Shown here piece by piece: positions 39,504 to 51,163 of a stretch of DNA of 64,000 bases (within the stretch, counting starts at the first letter, position 1; each line of letters begins with the position of its first letter). The notes under the pieces are model-generated. The model did not search any database and was not told the origin of the DNA. It saw only the letters and a program-made list of their open reading frames with translations. The stretch lies in the NCBI RefSeq assembly GCF_014650575.1, contig NZ_BMVF01000001.1:124001-188000 (forward strand), written 5' to 3'. This stretch comes from Streptomyces naganishii JCM 4654. GTDB taxonomy: Bacteria > Actinomycetota > Actinomycetes > Streptomycetales > Streptomycetaceae. The position numbers and the translations under genes were made by a program.

Positions 39504-42206
39504 CTACAGGCCGTACTTCTCCCGGGCCTCCTTGACGGCGGAGGCCTTCACCTCGCCGCGCCTGGCCAGCTGGGCCAGGGCCGCGACGACGATCGACTCC
39601 GCGTCGACGCCGAAGTGGCGGCGGGCCGCGTCACGGGTGTCCGACAGGCCGAAGCCGTCGGCGCCCAGCGACGACCAGTCCTGCTCCACCCACTGCGCGA
39701 TCTGGTCCGGGACCTGCCGCATGTAGTCGGAGACCGCGAGCACCGGGCCCTCGGCGCCCTGGAGCGCCCGGCGGACGAACGGCACCCGCTCCTCGCCGCG
39801 CAGCAGCGCAGCGTCGGCCTCCATCGCGTCCCGGCGCAGCTCGCCCCAGGAGGTCGCGGACCACACGTCGGCGGCCACGCCCCACTCCTCGGCCAGCATC
39901 CGCTGCGCCTTCAGCGCCCAGTGGATCGCCGTGCCCGAGCCCAGCAGCTGCATGCGCGGCGCGTTCGCCGGGGCCGAAAGGCCCGCCGACTCCGCCGTGT
40001 TGAAGCGGTACAGGCCCTTGAGGATGCCCTCGTCCACACCCGCCGCGGACGGCTTCGCCGGCTGCGGCAGCGGCTCGTTGTAGACGGTCAGGTAGTAGAA
40101 GACGTTCTGGTCCTCGCCCGGCGCCGCCTCGCCGTACATGCGGCGCAGGCCCTCCTTGACGATGACCGCGATCTCGTACGCGAACGCCGGGTCGTACGTC
40201 AGCGCCGCCGGGTTGGTCGCGGCGATCACCGGCGAGTGGCCGTCCGCGTGCTGGAGGCCCTCACCCGTCAGCGTGGTGCGGCCGGCGGTGGCGCCCACCA
40301 CGAAGCCGCGGCCGAGCTGGTCGCCGAGCTGCCAGAACTGGTCGCCGGTGCGCTGCCAGCCGAACATCGAGTAGAAGATGTAGAACGGGATCATCGCCTC
40401 GCCGTGCGTCGCGTACGCGGTCGACGCGGCGATGAAGTCGGCCATCGAACCGGCCTCGGTGATCCCCTCGTTGAGGATCTGGCCGTTCTTCGCCTCCTTG
40501 TAGTACATCAACTGGTCGCGGTCGACCGGCTCGTACGTCTGACCCTTGGGCGAGTAGATGCCGAGCGAGGGGAACAGCGACTCCATGCCGAAGGTGCGCG
40601 CCTCGTCGGGGACGATCGGCACCCAGCGCCTGCCCGTCTCCTTGTCGCGGACCAGGTCCTTGACCAGGCGGACGAAGGCCATCGTCGTCGCCACGTTCTG
40701 CGAGCCGGAGCCCTTGTCGAAGGCGGCGAACGCCTTGTCGGCCGGCATGGGCAGCGCGGGCACCGGGTGCACGCGGCGGGCCGGGGCCGGGCCGCCGAGG
40801 GCCGCGCGGCGCTCCTGGAGGTAGCGCACCTCGGGCGAGTCGGCGCCGGGGTGGCCGTAGGGGACCTGGCCGTCGATGAAGTCGCTGTCCTTGATGGGCA
40901 GTCCGAGGCGGTCGCGCATCGCCTTGAACTCGTCCACCGTCAGCTTCTTCATCTGGTGGTTGGCGTTCTTCGAGGCGAAGCCCGCACCGAGGGTGTGGCC
41001 CTTGACCGTCTGGGCCAGGATCACCGTGGGGGCGCCCTTGTACTCAAGGGCGGCCTTGTACGCGGCGTACACCTTGCGGGGCTCGTGGCCGCCGCGGGAG
41101 AAGTGGAAGCACTCGAGGATCTTGTCGTCGCTCAGCAGCTTCGCCATCTCGGCGAGCGCCGGGTCCTTGCCGAAGAAGTCCTCGCGGATGTAGGCGGCGT
41201 CGCGCGTCTGGTACGTCTGCACCTGCGCGTCCGGGACCTCGCGCAGCCGGCGGACCAGCGCGCCCGTGGTGTCGAGCTGGAACAGCTCGTCCCAGGCCGA
41301 GCCCCACAGCGTCTTGACCACGTGCCAGCCGGCGCCGCGGAACTGGGCCTCCAGCTCCTGCACGATCTTGAAGTTGGCGCGGACCGGGCCGTCCAGGCGC
41401 TGGAGGTTGCAGTTGATGACGAAGGTGAGGTTGTCCAACTCCTCGCGGGCGGCGAGCGCCAGGGCCGCGGTGGACTCCGGCTCGTCCATCTCGCCGTCGC
41501 CGAGGAAGGCCCACACGTGCGAGGACGAGACGTCCTTGATGCCGCGGCTGGTGAGGTAGCGGTTGAAGCGGGCCTGGTAGATCGCGGAGAGCGGACCGAG
41601 GCCCATGGAGACGGTGGGGAACTCCCACAGCCAGGGCAGGCGGCGCGGGTGCGGGTACGACGGCAGGCCGTTGCCGCCGGCCTCCTGGCGGAAGTTGTCG
41701 AGCTGCTGCTCGGACAGGCGGCCGTCGAGGAAGGCGCGGGCGTAGATGCCGGGGGAGGCGTGGCCCTGGATGTAGAGCTGGTCGCCGGAGCCGTCGCGCT
41801 CCTTGCCGTGGAAGAAGTGGTTGAAGCCGGTCTCGTAGAGCCAGGCCGCGGAGGCGAAGGTGGCGATGTGGCCGCCGACGCCGTACTTGGCGCCGCGGGT
41901 GACCATCGCGGCCGCGTTCCACCGGTTCCAGGCGGTGATACGGGCCTCCATGGCCTCGTCACCGGGAACGGCGGGCTCGGCGGCCGTGGGGATGGAGTTG
42001 ACGTAGTCCGTCTCGAGCAGCCTGGGCAGGGCGACCCCGGTGCCCTCCGCGCGCTCCAGCGTGCGGCGCATCAGGTAGGCCGCCCGGTGCGGGCCCGCCG
42101 CCTTCGCGACGGCGTCCAGGGAGGCCTGCCACTCGGCGGTCTCCTCGGGGTCCCGGTCCGGGAGCTGGTCGAGCTCGCTCGGCCTGATGGCGTGGGGGTC
42201 GGTCAT
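39504..42206 (-). CDS. aceE: Pyruvate dehydrogenase E1 component, homodimeric type
   Basis: A 900-residue thiamine-diphosphate E1 that decarboxylates pyruvate and transfers acetyl to E2. ATG 42206 follows AAGGCGG by 6 bases; longer upstream extensions run into repeat DNA. The TPP motif starts GDGEM at 236-240 and ends with VINCN at 263-267. HANHQMKKLTVDEF-type segment (NANHQMKKL) and the YSMFGWQRTGDQFWQ region are hallmark strings of AceE. Length matches the alpha2-type enzyme. The E2 and E3 genes lie 2-5 kb upstream on the same strand, separated by a GntR regulator and 1 kb of repeat-rich DNA. Confidence 0.98.
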   Translation of the reverse strand: MTDPHAIRPSELDQLPDRDPEETAEWQASLDAVAKAAGPHRAAYLMRRTLERAEGTGVALPRLLETDYVNSIPTAAEPAVPGDEAMEARITAWNRWNAAAMVTRGAKYGVGGHIATFASAAWLYETGFNHFFHGKERDGSGDQLYIQGHASPGIYARAFLDGRLSEQQLDNFRQEAGGNGLPSYPHPRRLPWLWEFPTVSMGLGPLSAIYQARFNRYLTSRGIKDVSSSHVWAFLGDGEMDEPESTAALALAAREELDNLTFVINCNLQRLDGPVRANFKIVQELEAQFRGAGWHVVKTLWGSAWDELFQLDTTGALVRRLREVPDAQVQTYQTRDAAYIREDFFGKDPALAEMAKLLSDDKILECFHFSRGGHEPRKVYAAYKAALEYKGAPTVILAQTVKGHTLGAGFASKNANHQMKKLTVDEFKAMRDRLGLPIKDSDFIDGQVPYGHPGADSPEVRYLQERRAALGGPAPARRVHPVPALPMPADKAFAAFDKGSGSQNVATTMAFVRLVKDLVRDKETGRRWVPIVPDEARTFGMESLFPSLGIYSPKGQTYEPVDRDQLMYYKEAKNGQILNEGITEAGSMADFIAASTAYATHGEAMIPFYIFYSMFGWQRTGDQFWQLGDQLGRGFVVGATAGRTTLTGEGLQHADGHSPVIAATNPAALTYDPAFAYEIAVIVKEGLRRMYGEAAPGEDQNVFYYLTVYNEPLPQPAKPSAAGVDEGILKGLYRFNTAESAGLSAPANAPRMQLLGSGTAIHWALKAQRMLAEEWGVAADVWSATSWGELRRDAMEADAALLRGEERVPFVRRALQGAEGPVLAVSDYMRQVPDQIAQWVEQDWSSLGADGFGLSDTRDAARRHFGVDAESIVVAALAQLARRGEVKASAVKEAREKYGL

Positions 42207-42325
42207 GTCGCCGCCTTCCTCAGTCGAAGGGGGTTCCCTCATCGGTAAGGGTTCGGGGGTGCCCTTGGTCTTTGGCAGGACAGGGCTGGGGCCTCGGTGG
42301 AAGCCCGTCGGCGACAATAACTCCC

Positions 42326-42342
42326 TGATCGATGATCGATCA
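42326..42342. promoter_or_regulatory. Perfect 17-bp palindrome upstream of aceE
   Basis: TGATCGAT-G-ATCGATCA, 120 bp before the aceE start. It is AT-richer than its surroundings, which makes it stand out. The spacing fits a dimeric regulator; the nearby GntR/FCD protein (43209-43832) is the obvious candidate, by inference. Confidence 0.6.
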
Positions 42343-42429
42343 AAGGGTTGAGAGGCAAAACCTCTCGATTCCGAGAAAGTCGGCACGCGGTGCCGTTGGG
42401 GCAGGCACCGGGTGCCGCATTTTCGAACG

Positions 42430-43205
42430 GTTTCCCCAGGTGAGCGCCGGGTTGCTCGACTGCCCCCCGGCACCCTGCACCGGCCCCGGCCGCCCGTCTC
42501 GGCCCTCGGGGTTCCGCCCCGGCCCCGGTGGGGGCTGCACCCCATGCCTTTGCCCACCCAGCCCACCCGTCTCGGTAGGCCGAGGGGTCCTGTCCCTGGG
42601 ATGCCCCGTCCCTTGCCCGCCCTGGCCGCCCGTGTCGGTGAGGGAAGGAGCCCCGCCCCTCGGGGCTCCACCCCGGGCCCCGGTGGGGGCTGCGGCCCAG
42701 CCTTTGCCCGCCCAACCCCCCGTCTCGGTAGGCCAAGGGGGCTTACCCCCCGGGGATGCCCCCGTCCCTTGCCCGTCCGGGCCGTGACTCGGTGAGGGTC
42801 GGAGCCCCGCCCCTTGGGGTTCCGCCCCCCGGCCCTGGTGGGGGCTGTGCCCCAGCCCTTGCCCGTTCGGGCCGCCCGTCTCGGTGGGGGAGGCGTTTCG
42901 TCCTCTGGGTTTCGGTCCCGGATCCCTGTTCGGTCGTCGGTGGGTCAGGTGGCGCTGCCTCGCGAAGGGATCGGCCTGGGGCTACCGGGGTGCAGGGGGC
43001 GCAGCCCCCGCCGGGGCCGGGGCGGGGCCCCGGTGGGCGGAGCCCTTTCGCCTACCGAGTCGGGTGGGTTGGGTGGGCGAGGTTCGGGGCGGAGCCCCGG
43101 GGTGGGGCCGTTTGGCCCGCCGAGTTGGGTGGGTTGGGTGGGCGAGGGCCGGGGCGGAGCCCCGGGTGGGCCGCCCCGGGTGGGGGGAAGAAGTGGCGGG
43201 CCCTG
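42430..43205. repeat. Repeat-rich noncoding block upstream of aceE
   Basis: No gene is visible in 42207-43208 apart from the promoter zone. GGGGGCTG preceded by a CCCCGG(C)CC(C/T)GGTG run recurs with starts at 42530, 42685 and 42840, exactly 155 bp apart. From about 43000 to 43190 related words appear inverted (CGGGGCGGAGCCCCGG at 65-67-bp spacing, with GGGTGGGTTGGGTGGGCGAG between). The core CCCACCC-x-CCCACCCG(T/A)CTCGGT also occurs at 20.7 kb, so the two sites share one repeat family. Confidence 0.75.
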
Positions 43206-43208
43206 AGA

Positions 43209-43832
43209 TCAGGGGCGGGGCGCGCAGCCGAGGACGTGGGACTTGACCAGGTCCGCGATGCGTGGGTCACGGCGGCGGAACGCCTGGACCAGCTCTTCGT
43301 GCTCCTCGGCGTAGGACTGCTGAACCGTCCCCAGCCACCGGATGGACAGCGCGGTGAAGACCTCGATCCCCAGCCCCTCCCAGGTGTGCAGCAGCACGGA
43401 GTTGCCGGCCGCCCGCACCAGCTCCCGGTGGAAGCCCACCGTGTGCCGCACCTGCCCCGTACCGTCCGACGCCCGGTCGGCCTCGTACAGCGCGGCGACA
43501 TGCGGCTCCAGCGCCGAGCAGTCCTCGGCCAGCCGCTCAGCCGCCAGCTCCGCCGCGATGGCCTCCAGCCCCGCCCGCACCGGGTAGCTCTCCTCCAGAT
43601 CGGCGGCGGTCAGATTCCGTACCCGTACGCCCTTGTTCGGCGCCGACTCGATCAGCCGCAGCGACTCCAGCTCCCGCAGCGCCTCACGGACCGGCGTCTG
43701 ACTGACCTCCAGCTCCGTGGCGATCCGCCGCTCCACGATCCGCTCGCCCGGCTTCCAGCGCCCGCTGACGATCCCCTCCACGATGTGCTCGCGGATCTGC
43801 TCGCGCAGCGAGTGGACGACGGGCGCGGTCAT
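43209..43832 (-). CDS. GntR family regulator with FCD effector domain
   Basis: A 207-residue regulator. The winged HTH covers residues 5-75 (LREQIREHIVEGIVSGRWKP, VSQTPVREALRELESLRLIE) and the helical FCD domain follows (about 85-200), with Asp/His metal-ligand positions (FHRELVRAAGN, HEELVQAFRRRD). ATG 43832 follows TAAGGAG by 7 bases. FadR/PdhR-like proteins of this class sense organic acids. Lying between aceE and the E2 gene, it is a strong candidate to control pyruvate dehydrogenase, but direct evidence is absent. Confidence 0.9.
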   Translation of the reverse strand: MTAPVVHSLREQIREHIVEGIVSGRWKPGERIVERRIATELEVSQTPVREALRELESLRLIESAPNKGVRVRNLTAADLEESYPVRAGLEAIAAELAAERLAEDCSALEPHVAALYEADRASDGTGQVRHTVGFHRELVRAAGNSVLLHTWEGLGIEVFTALSIRWLGTVQQSYAEEHEELVQAFRRRDPRIADLVKSHVLGCAPRP

Positions 43833-43985
43833 GGCGGGCTCCTTAGGGAGGGGCCCCACTGGCCCCCGGGGGCGTTCGACGCTTAGACAATACGGCGGGT
43901 TCGCCCCGCCGGAAGGGCGCGCGGGGGTGCTTTCACGCAGGTGAGACGAGACTTACACGTCCGCAGTGCGAGACGCGGCGAACGC

Positions 43986-44021
43986 GGCGCCCCCGCCCGG
44001 AAAGCTCCGGACGGGGGCGCC
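43986..44021. terminator. Terminator downstream of the E2 gene
   Basis: A 16-bp stem with one mismatch (GGCGCCCCCGCCCGGA against its near complement) and an AAGC loop, 45 bp past the E2 stop and 154 bp before the GntR start. Confidence 0.8.
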
Positions 44022-44065
44022 GTACAGCCGTGGTCCCTGCGGACCGAGCGGATCCTGTGGTCGGG

Positions 44066-45922
<1,857 letters not shown>

Positions 45923-45984
45923 GGTTTCGGTTGCTCCTAACGAATTACGGAAGTCTGTGGTCGTCGCGCCCGATGACTGAGGCG

Positions 45985-47373
45985 TCAGTCGTGGGAGTGC
46001 AGGGGCTTGCCGGCCAGCGCCAGGTGGGCCTCGCCGAGCGCCTCGTTCTGCGTCGGGTGGGCGTGGATGAGCTGGGCCACCTCGGCCGGCAGCGCCTCCC
46101 AGTTGTAGATCAGCTGAGCCTCGCCGACCTGCTCGCCCATGCGGTCGCCGACCATGTGGACGCCGACCACGGCGCCGTCCTTGACCTGGACGAGCTTGAT
46201 CTCGCCCGCGGTCTTCAGGATCTTGCTCTTGCCGTTGCCCGCCAGGTTGTACTTCAGAGCGACGACCTTGTCCGCGCCGTAGATCTCCTTGGCCTTGGCC
46301 TCGGTGATGCCGACGGAGGCGACCTCCGGGTGGCAGTACGTCACCCGCGGGACACCGTCGTAGTCGACCGGAACGGTCTTCAGACCGGCCAGACGCTCCG
46401 CCACCAGGATGCCCTCGGCGAAGCCGACGTGCGCGAGCTGGAGCGTGGGGACGAGGTCACCGACGGCGGAGATGGTCGGGACGTTGGTGCGCATGTACTC
46501 GTCGACGAGGACGTAGCCGCGGTCCATGGCGACCCCGGCCTCCTCGTAGCCCAGGCCCTGGGAGACCGGGCCGCGGCCGACCGCGACGAGCAGGACCTCC
46601 GCCTCGAACTCCTTGCCGTCGGCGAGGGTGACCTTGACCCCGTTCTGGGTGTACTCGGCCTTCTGGAAGAAGGTGCCCAGGTTGAACTTGATGCCGCGCT
46701 TGCGGAAGGCGCGCTCCAGCAGCTTGGAGCTGTTCTCGTCCTCGACCGGGACGAGGTGCTTGAGGCCCTCGATGATCGTGACGTCGGAGCCGAAGGACTT
46801 CCACGCGGAGGCGAACTCCACGCCGATCACGCCGCCGCCCAGGATGATCGCGGACTGCGGCACGCGGTCCAGCACGAGGGCGTGGTCGGAGGAGATGATG
46901 CGGTTGCCGTCGATCTCCAGACCCGGCAGGGACTTCGGCACGGAGCCGGTCGCCAGGAGGACGTGACGGCCCTGGATCCGCTGCCCGCCCACGTCGACGG
47001 AGGTGGGGGAGGACAGCCGGCCCTCGCCCTCGATGTAGGTCACCTTGCGGGAGGCGATGAGCCCCTGCAGGCCCTTGTAGAGGCCCGAGATCACGTCGTC
47101 CTTGTACTTGTGGACGGCCGGGACGTCGATGCCCTCGAAGGTGGCCTTGACGCCGAACTGCTCGCTCTCGCGGGCCTGGTCGGCGATCTCGCCCGCGTGC
47201 AGCAGGGCCTTGGTGGGGATGCAACCCCGGTGCAGGCAGGTACCGCCGACCTTGTCCTTCTCGATCAGGGCGACGTCCAGGCCCAGCTGCGCCCCGCGCA
47301 GGGCCGCGGCGTAACCACCGCTACCACCGCCGAGGATCACTAGGTCGAAAACGGTGCTGGCGTCGTTCGCCAC
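45985..47373 (-). CDS. lpd: Dihydrolipoyl dehydrogenase (E3)
   Basis: A 462-residue flavoenzyme that reoxidises dihydrolipoyl groups using NAD. GTG 47373 is chosen because GGAGG lies 7 bases upstream. FAD motif [14 protein letters not shown] at 11-24; redox pair Cys46 and Cys51 in [16 protein letters not shown]-binding region [14 protein letters not shown] near 180; active-site base near H439 with E444 (HAHPTQNE). It shuttles electrons for AceE/E2 and probably the glycine cleavage and 2-oxoglutarate systems too. First gene of the lpd-E2 pair. Confidence 0.97.
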   Translation of the reverse strand: MANDASTVFDLVILGGGSGGYAAALRGAQLGLDVALIEKDKVGGTCLHRGCIPTKALLHAGEIADQARESEQFGVKATFEGIDVPAVHKYKDDVISGLYKGLQGLIASRKVTYIEGEGRLSSPTSVDVGGQRIQGRHVLLATGSVPKSLPGLEIDGNRIISSDHALVLDRVPQSAIILGGGVIGVEFASAWKSFGSDVTIIEGLKHLVPVEDENSSKLLERAFRKRGIKFNLGTFFQKAEYTQNGVKVTLADGKEFEAEVLLVAVGRGPVSQGLGYEEAGVAMDRGYVLVDEYMRTNVPTISAVGDLVPTLQLAHVGFAEGILVAERLAGLKTVPVDYDGVPRVTYCHPEVASVGITEAKAKEIYGADKVVALKYNLAGNGKSKILKTAGEIKLVQVKDGAVVGVHMVGDRMGEQVGEAQLIYNWEALPAEVAQLIHAHPTQNEALGEAHLALAGKPLHSHD

Positions 47374-47568
47374 GTCACGTCCTCCATGCATGTGCGCCGT
47401 AGACCGGTCGTCGGTGACCGGCGGGCGGCTGGTGTCCGGCCGCTTGTGCTTCGGCCCTTAAAGGGGGGCCCTGTCCTGCCGACGCCCATCTTCGCACTTG
47501 TCGGGGACGAACGAGACGCGGGGCCGCGGTGTGAGGCACGACACCCGCGCCGGGTGAGGGGACGGAAC

Positions 47569-47597
47569 GGCCCCGGGCGCGCAAGGCACCCGGGGCC
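47569..47597. terminator. Terminator after pepA
   Basis: A 12-bp stem with one G-T type mismatch (GGCCCCGGGCGC against GCACCCGGGGCC) and a 5-nt loop, 22 bp past the pepA stop on the minus strand. It separates pepA from lpd. Confidence 0.7.
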
Positions 47598-47618
47598 GTC
47601 ACGGCACTGGAGGGAACC

Positions 47619-49145
47619 TCAGCCCAGGTCACCCGCGGCCGTGAGCTCCGCCAGCCGCACCAGCGTGCGAACCGCCGAGCCCGTACCGCCCTTGGGCGTG
47701 TAGCCGAACGGGCCGCCCTCGTTGAAGGCCGGGCCCGCGATGTCCAGGTGCGCCCACGTGATGCCCTCGCCGATGAACTCGCGCAGGAACAGGCCGGCGA
47801 CCAGGCCGCCGCCCATGCGCTCGCCCATGTTGGCGATGTCGGCGGTGGGGGAGTCCATGCCCTTGCGCAGGTGCTCGGGCAGCGGCATCGGCCAGGCCTC
47901 CTCGCCGACCTCCTCGGCGGCCTCGTGGATCGCCGTGCGGAACGCGTCGTCGTTGGCCATGACGCCGAAGGTGCGGTTGCCGAGGGCCAGCACCATCGCG
48001 CCGGTCAGCGTCGCCACGTCCACGATGGCGTCCGGCTTCTCCAGGGAGGCGGCCCACAGCGCGTCCGCCAGGACCAGGCGGCCCTCGGCGTCGGTGTTGA
48101 GCACCTCCACCGTCTTGCCGCTGAACATCCGCAGTACGTCACCCGGACGGGTGGCGGAACCCGAGGGCATGTTCTCGGCCAGCGCCAGCCAGCCGGTGAC
48201 GTTGACCTCCAGGCCCAGGCGGGCGGCCGCGACGACGGCCGCGAACACGGCGGCGGCGCCGCTCATGTCGCACTTCATCGTCTCGTTGTGGCCGGCCGGC
48301 TTCAGGGAGATGCCGCCCGAGTCGTAGGTGATGCCCTTGCCGACCAGCGCCAGGTGCTTCTTCGCCTTGGGGCTGGTGTACGACAGCTTCACCAGCCGCG
48401 GGGCCGAGGCGGAGCCGGCGCCGACGCCGAGGATGCCGCCGTAGCCGCCCTTGGCGAGCGCCTTCTCGTCGAGCACCTGGATCTTCAGGCCGTTGGCCTT
48501 GGCCGCGTCCTGCGCGATGGCGGCGAAGGCGGCCGGGTTGAGGTCGTTCGGCGGGGTGTTGACCAGGTCGCGGGCGCGGTTGAGCTCCTCGGCGACGGCA
48601 GCGGCGCGCTCCACGGCGGCCTTGAAGGCCCGGTCGCGGGGCTTGCCGCCGAGCAGCACGACCTCGGCGAGCGGCGCCTTGCCGCCCCGCGCCTTGGCGT
48701 CCTTGCCGTTCTCCTTGTACGTGTCGAAGGAGTACGCGCCGAGCAACGCGCCCTCGCCGGCCGCGCCGGCGTCGGCGGCGTCCACCAGCGGCAGCGCGAA
48801 GGCGGCCTTCTTCGTCCCGGCCAGGGCGCGGGCCGCGACACCGGCGGCCCGGCGCAGCGCCTCGCCGTCGTACCCGGCGTCCTTCTCGGGCTCCGCGCCG
48901 AGCCCCACCGCGAGCACGAGCGGGGCCTTGAAGCCGGAGGGCGCGGGCAGCTTCGTCACCTCGCCCTCGGCACCCGAGGCGCCGAGGGTCTCCAGGACGC
49001 CGGCGAGCCTGCCGTCGTAGGCCTTGTCGACGGACTCGGCGCCCGGCGCGACGACCGGGCCCTTCGTGCCCTTGGCGACCCCGATCACGATCGCGTCGGC
49101 CCGCAGGCCGGGCGCCGCGGCGGTGCTGAGAGTGAGAGCAGTCAC
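47619..49145 (-). CDS. pepA: Leucyl aminopeptidase, M17 family
   Basis: A 508-residue two-metal aminopeptidase. The M17 signature NTDAEGRLVLADAL (metal-binding Asp and Glu) is visible near residue 345; GKGITYDSGGISLKP near 265 supplies further ligands, and VDVATLTGAMVLALG follows. It releases N-terminal residues, mainly Leu, in the cytoplasm and as a hexamer. The M. tuberculosis equivalent pepB lies next to dlaT in the same order. The N-terminal 170 residues form the macro-like domain usual in the family. Confidence 0.95.
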   Translation of the reverse strand: MTALTLSTAAAPGLRADAIVIGVAKGTKGPVVAPGAESVDKAYDGRLAGVLETLGASGAEGEVTKLPAPSGFKAPLVLAVGLGAEPEKDAGYDGEALRRAAGVAARALAGTKKAAFALPLVDAADAGAAGEGALLGAYSFDTYKENGKDAKARGGKAPLAEVVLLGGKPRDRAFKAAVERAAAVAEELNRARDLVNTPPNDLNPAAFAAIAQDAAKANGLKIQVLDEKALAKGGYGGILGVGAGSASAPRLVKLSYTSPKAKKHLALVGKGITYDSGGISLKPAGHNETMKCDMSGAAAVFAAVVAAARLGLEVNVTGWLALAENMPSGSATRPGDVLRMFSGKTVEVLNTDAEGRLVLADALWAASLEKPDAIVDVATLTGAMVLALGNRTFGVMANDDAFRTAIHEAAEEVGEEAWPMPLPEHLRKGMDSPTADIANMGERMGGGLVAGLFLREFIGEGITWAHLDIAGPAFNEGGPFGYTPKGGTGSAVRTLVRLAELTAAGDLG

Positions 49146-49421
49146 GGTGGTGAAATCTCGCTTCCCTATGAAATGTGGTGGCCGAATACGGGGTGGGTCG
49201 ACCGGGCCCGGTGACCGACCCTAGAACCCCTTCGTGGCGCGGTACTCACCCGGGCAGGCAAACACCCGGCACGAGCCTACGCGCGTTGCTGCGCCGATCG
49301 GCCGCCCGGTCGTTCACTCGGCGGCGGTGCCGCGGTCGCCGGGTGGTCGCCGCATGGTCGTGTGCGGGTGGCGAACAGGCCCAACACGCCTGTTCGCGGA
49401 GGAGGTTCGGCGGCCCACCGC

Positions 49422-49994
49422 TCAGGGGGCGACCGTGGTGCGCGCCAGCCGGTCGGCCAGGGAGCGCCTGCCCGGCAGGAGCACCGGCACCGCGTTGAGC
49501 AGGAAGAGCGCCACGGCCACCGCCCACACCAGCACCGAGAGCACGAACTCGCCCTCGACGAGCAGCACGCAGGCCACGGCGTACACGGCCACGTCTGCAG
49601 CCGTGGTGACCGCTGCCCGCAGGGCCGCGGCGCGGCGCGCGCGGTCCGGGAGGACCGGCGCGACCTTCAGTCCGAGCAGTGCCTTGCCGGCGGTCCGGCC
49701 GGTCAGGGCCAGGCACGCCCACTGGTAGCCGAAGGTGATCAGCACCAGCAGCCCGAAGGCCTCCTCGACGTACAGCACCGTCTCGTCCCACAGCGACAGC
49801 CCCAGCCGCTCCGAGGCGCCGACGACGTCGCCGCGCGAGGCGAGCAGGTCCCAGCCGCCGCGTGTGGCGAGGCCGGGCACGTCGGCGACGAGGGCCGAGA
49901 CGCGGTGGAAGGTGAGCACGGCGAGCGCGGAGGCCACCGCGGCCACCAGCGCGAAGTCGATGAGCCAGGCCGTGGCGCGGCGCAGCTTCGGCAC
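49422..49994 (-). CDS. RDD-family membrane protein
   Basis: 190 residues. RATAWLIDFALVAAVASALA starts the RDD domain with Arg and Asp in the first helix; two or three further transmembrane helices follow (LYVEEAFGLLVLITFGYQWA, GKALLGLKVAPV). Lacks a large extra domain. Independent of the RDD protein beside glnA in sequence. Function unknown. It lies upstream of pepA on the same strand, 276 bp away, and downstream of the cobS repeat region. Confidence 0.8.
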   Translation of the reverse strand: MPKLRRATAWLIDFALVAAVASALAVLTFHRVSALVADVPGLATRGGWDLLASRGDVVGASERLGLSLWDETVLYVEEAFGLLVLITFGYQWACLALTGRTAGKALLGLKVAPVLPDRARRAAALRAAVTTAADVAVYAVACVLLVEGEFVLSVLVWAVAVALFLLNAVPVLLPGRRSLADRLARTTVAP

Positions 49995-50099
49995 GGACGT
50001 CCCCCGATCGTGATCGCTGTCCGTTTCGGCGGCTCAGGCTAGCCAAGGACGGGGCGGGGCAGGGGCCGTGCGCGCGATCCGTTTCAGCGCGGTGACAGA

Positions 50100-50281
50100 A
50101 CGGGCCGCCGGTGACACGACGGCTCGGCGGGTGGCGGAACGGCCCGGCGGGTACGGGACGGCTCGGCCGGTGGCGAACCATCCGGTGGTGGGAGGACGGC
50201 CCGGCCGGTGGCGGCTCGGCCCGCCGGTGAGGGAACGGCCCGGTGCGGTGGCGGAACGGCCCGGTGCGGTGGCGGAACGGC
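50100..50281. repeat. GGCCCGG-type repeat zone abutting cobS stop
   Basis: Degenerate units of about 20-21 bp. The last two copies (GAACGGCCCGGTGCGGTGGCG, 50233-50253 and 50254-50274) are identical and end 7 bp before the cobS stop codon. The 287-bp gap has no other content that I can see. Confidence 0.8.
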
Positions 50282-51082
50282 TCAGCCCAGTGACAGGACG
50301 ACGAGGGCGGTGGTGGCCGCCGTCTCCGCGATGCCGCCGAAGACGTCGCCGGTCACGCCCCCGAAGCGGCGCGAGCAGTGCCGCAGGAGGAGTTCGGCGG
50401 CGGCCAGGGCGGCGAGCACCGCGACCGCGGCGAGCGCGGCGGTGCGCGGGCCGAGCGCCGCGCCGGCCGCGGTGGCGGCGGCCAGGACGGCGAGGGCGGC
50501 AGCCAGCGCGCCCGGCACCGGCACCACGCCGGCCACCGCCGCGCCGAGCCCCTCCGGGCGGGCGGCGGGCACCCCCGCGCGGGCGGCCAGCGTCAGGGCC
50601 AGCCGGGCGGTCACCGCCGCCACGACGGCGGCGAGGGCGCCCCGGGACCAGGAGTGTCCGTACGCGTGGGACAGGGCGGCCACCTGCGCCAGCAGGACGA
50701 ACACGAGCGTGATCACGCCGAAGGGGCCGATGTCCGACTGCTTCATGATCCGCAGCGCGTCCTCGGCGGGCTTGCCGCTGCCCAGACCGTCCGCGGTGTC
50801 GGCGAGCCCGTCCAGGTGGAGGCCGCGGGTGAGCACGGCGGGCACGGCGGCGGTGGCGACGGCGGCGGTCAGGGTCCCGGCGCCCAGGAAGAGCAGCAGC
50901 AGGCCGGCGCCCGCGGCGGCCAGGGCGACCACGAGCCCGGCGAGCGGCGCGCACAGCATCCCGCCGCGCGCGGCGGGGCGGTCCCAGCGGCTCACCCGGA
51001 CCGGCAGGACGGTGAGGGTGCCGAACGCGAAACGGAGGCCGTGCAGCGCGTCGGACGGCGAGGGGCGCGAGGGGGCGGACAC
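50282..51082 (-). CDS. cobS: Adenosylcobinamide-GDP ribazoletransferase
   Basis: A 266-residue multi-spanning membrane enzyme that joins adenosylcobinamide-GDP with alpha-ribazole (phosphate) to finish cobalamin. The hallmark LHLDGLADTADGLGSGK near residue 88 holds the catalytic Asp residues. Six to seven hydrophobic helices are evident. Its partners cobT (55132-56271) and cobU (58031-59233) are on the same strand but not adjacent. No cobalamin riboswitch is seen upstream. Confidence 0.95.
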   Translation of the reverse strand: MSAPSRPSPSDALHGLRFAFGTLTVLPVRVSRWDRPAARGGMLCAPLAGLVVALAAAGAGLLLLFLGAGTLTAAVATAAVPAVLTRGLHLDGLADTADGLGSGKPAEDALRIMKQSDIGPFGVITLVFVLLAQVAALSHAYGHSWSRGALAAVVAAVTARLALTLAARAGVPAARPEGLGAAVAGVVPVPGALAAALAVLAAATAAGAALGPRTAALAAVAVLAALAAAELLLRHCSRRFGGVTGDVFGGIAETAATTALVVLSLG

Positions 51083-51163
51083 GCGGGCAGACTACGGCAG
51101 CCCCGCGCGCCCCCTGGCGGCCGCCCGTGGGCGAACGCGGTGCTCAGGGTGCAAACTGCCCAC

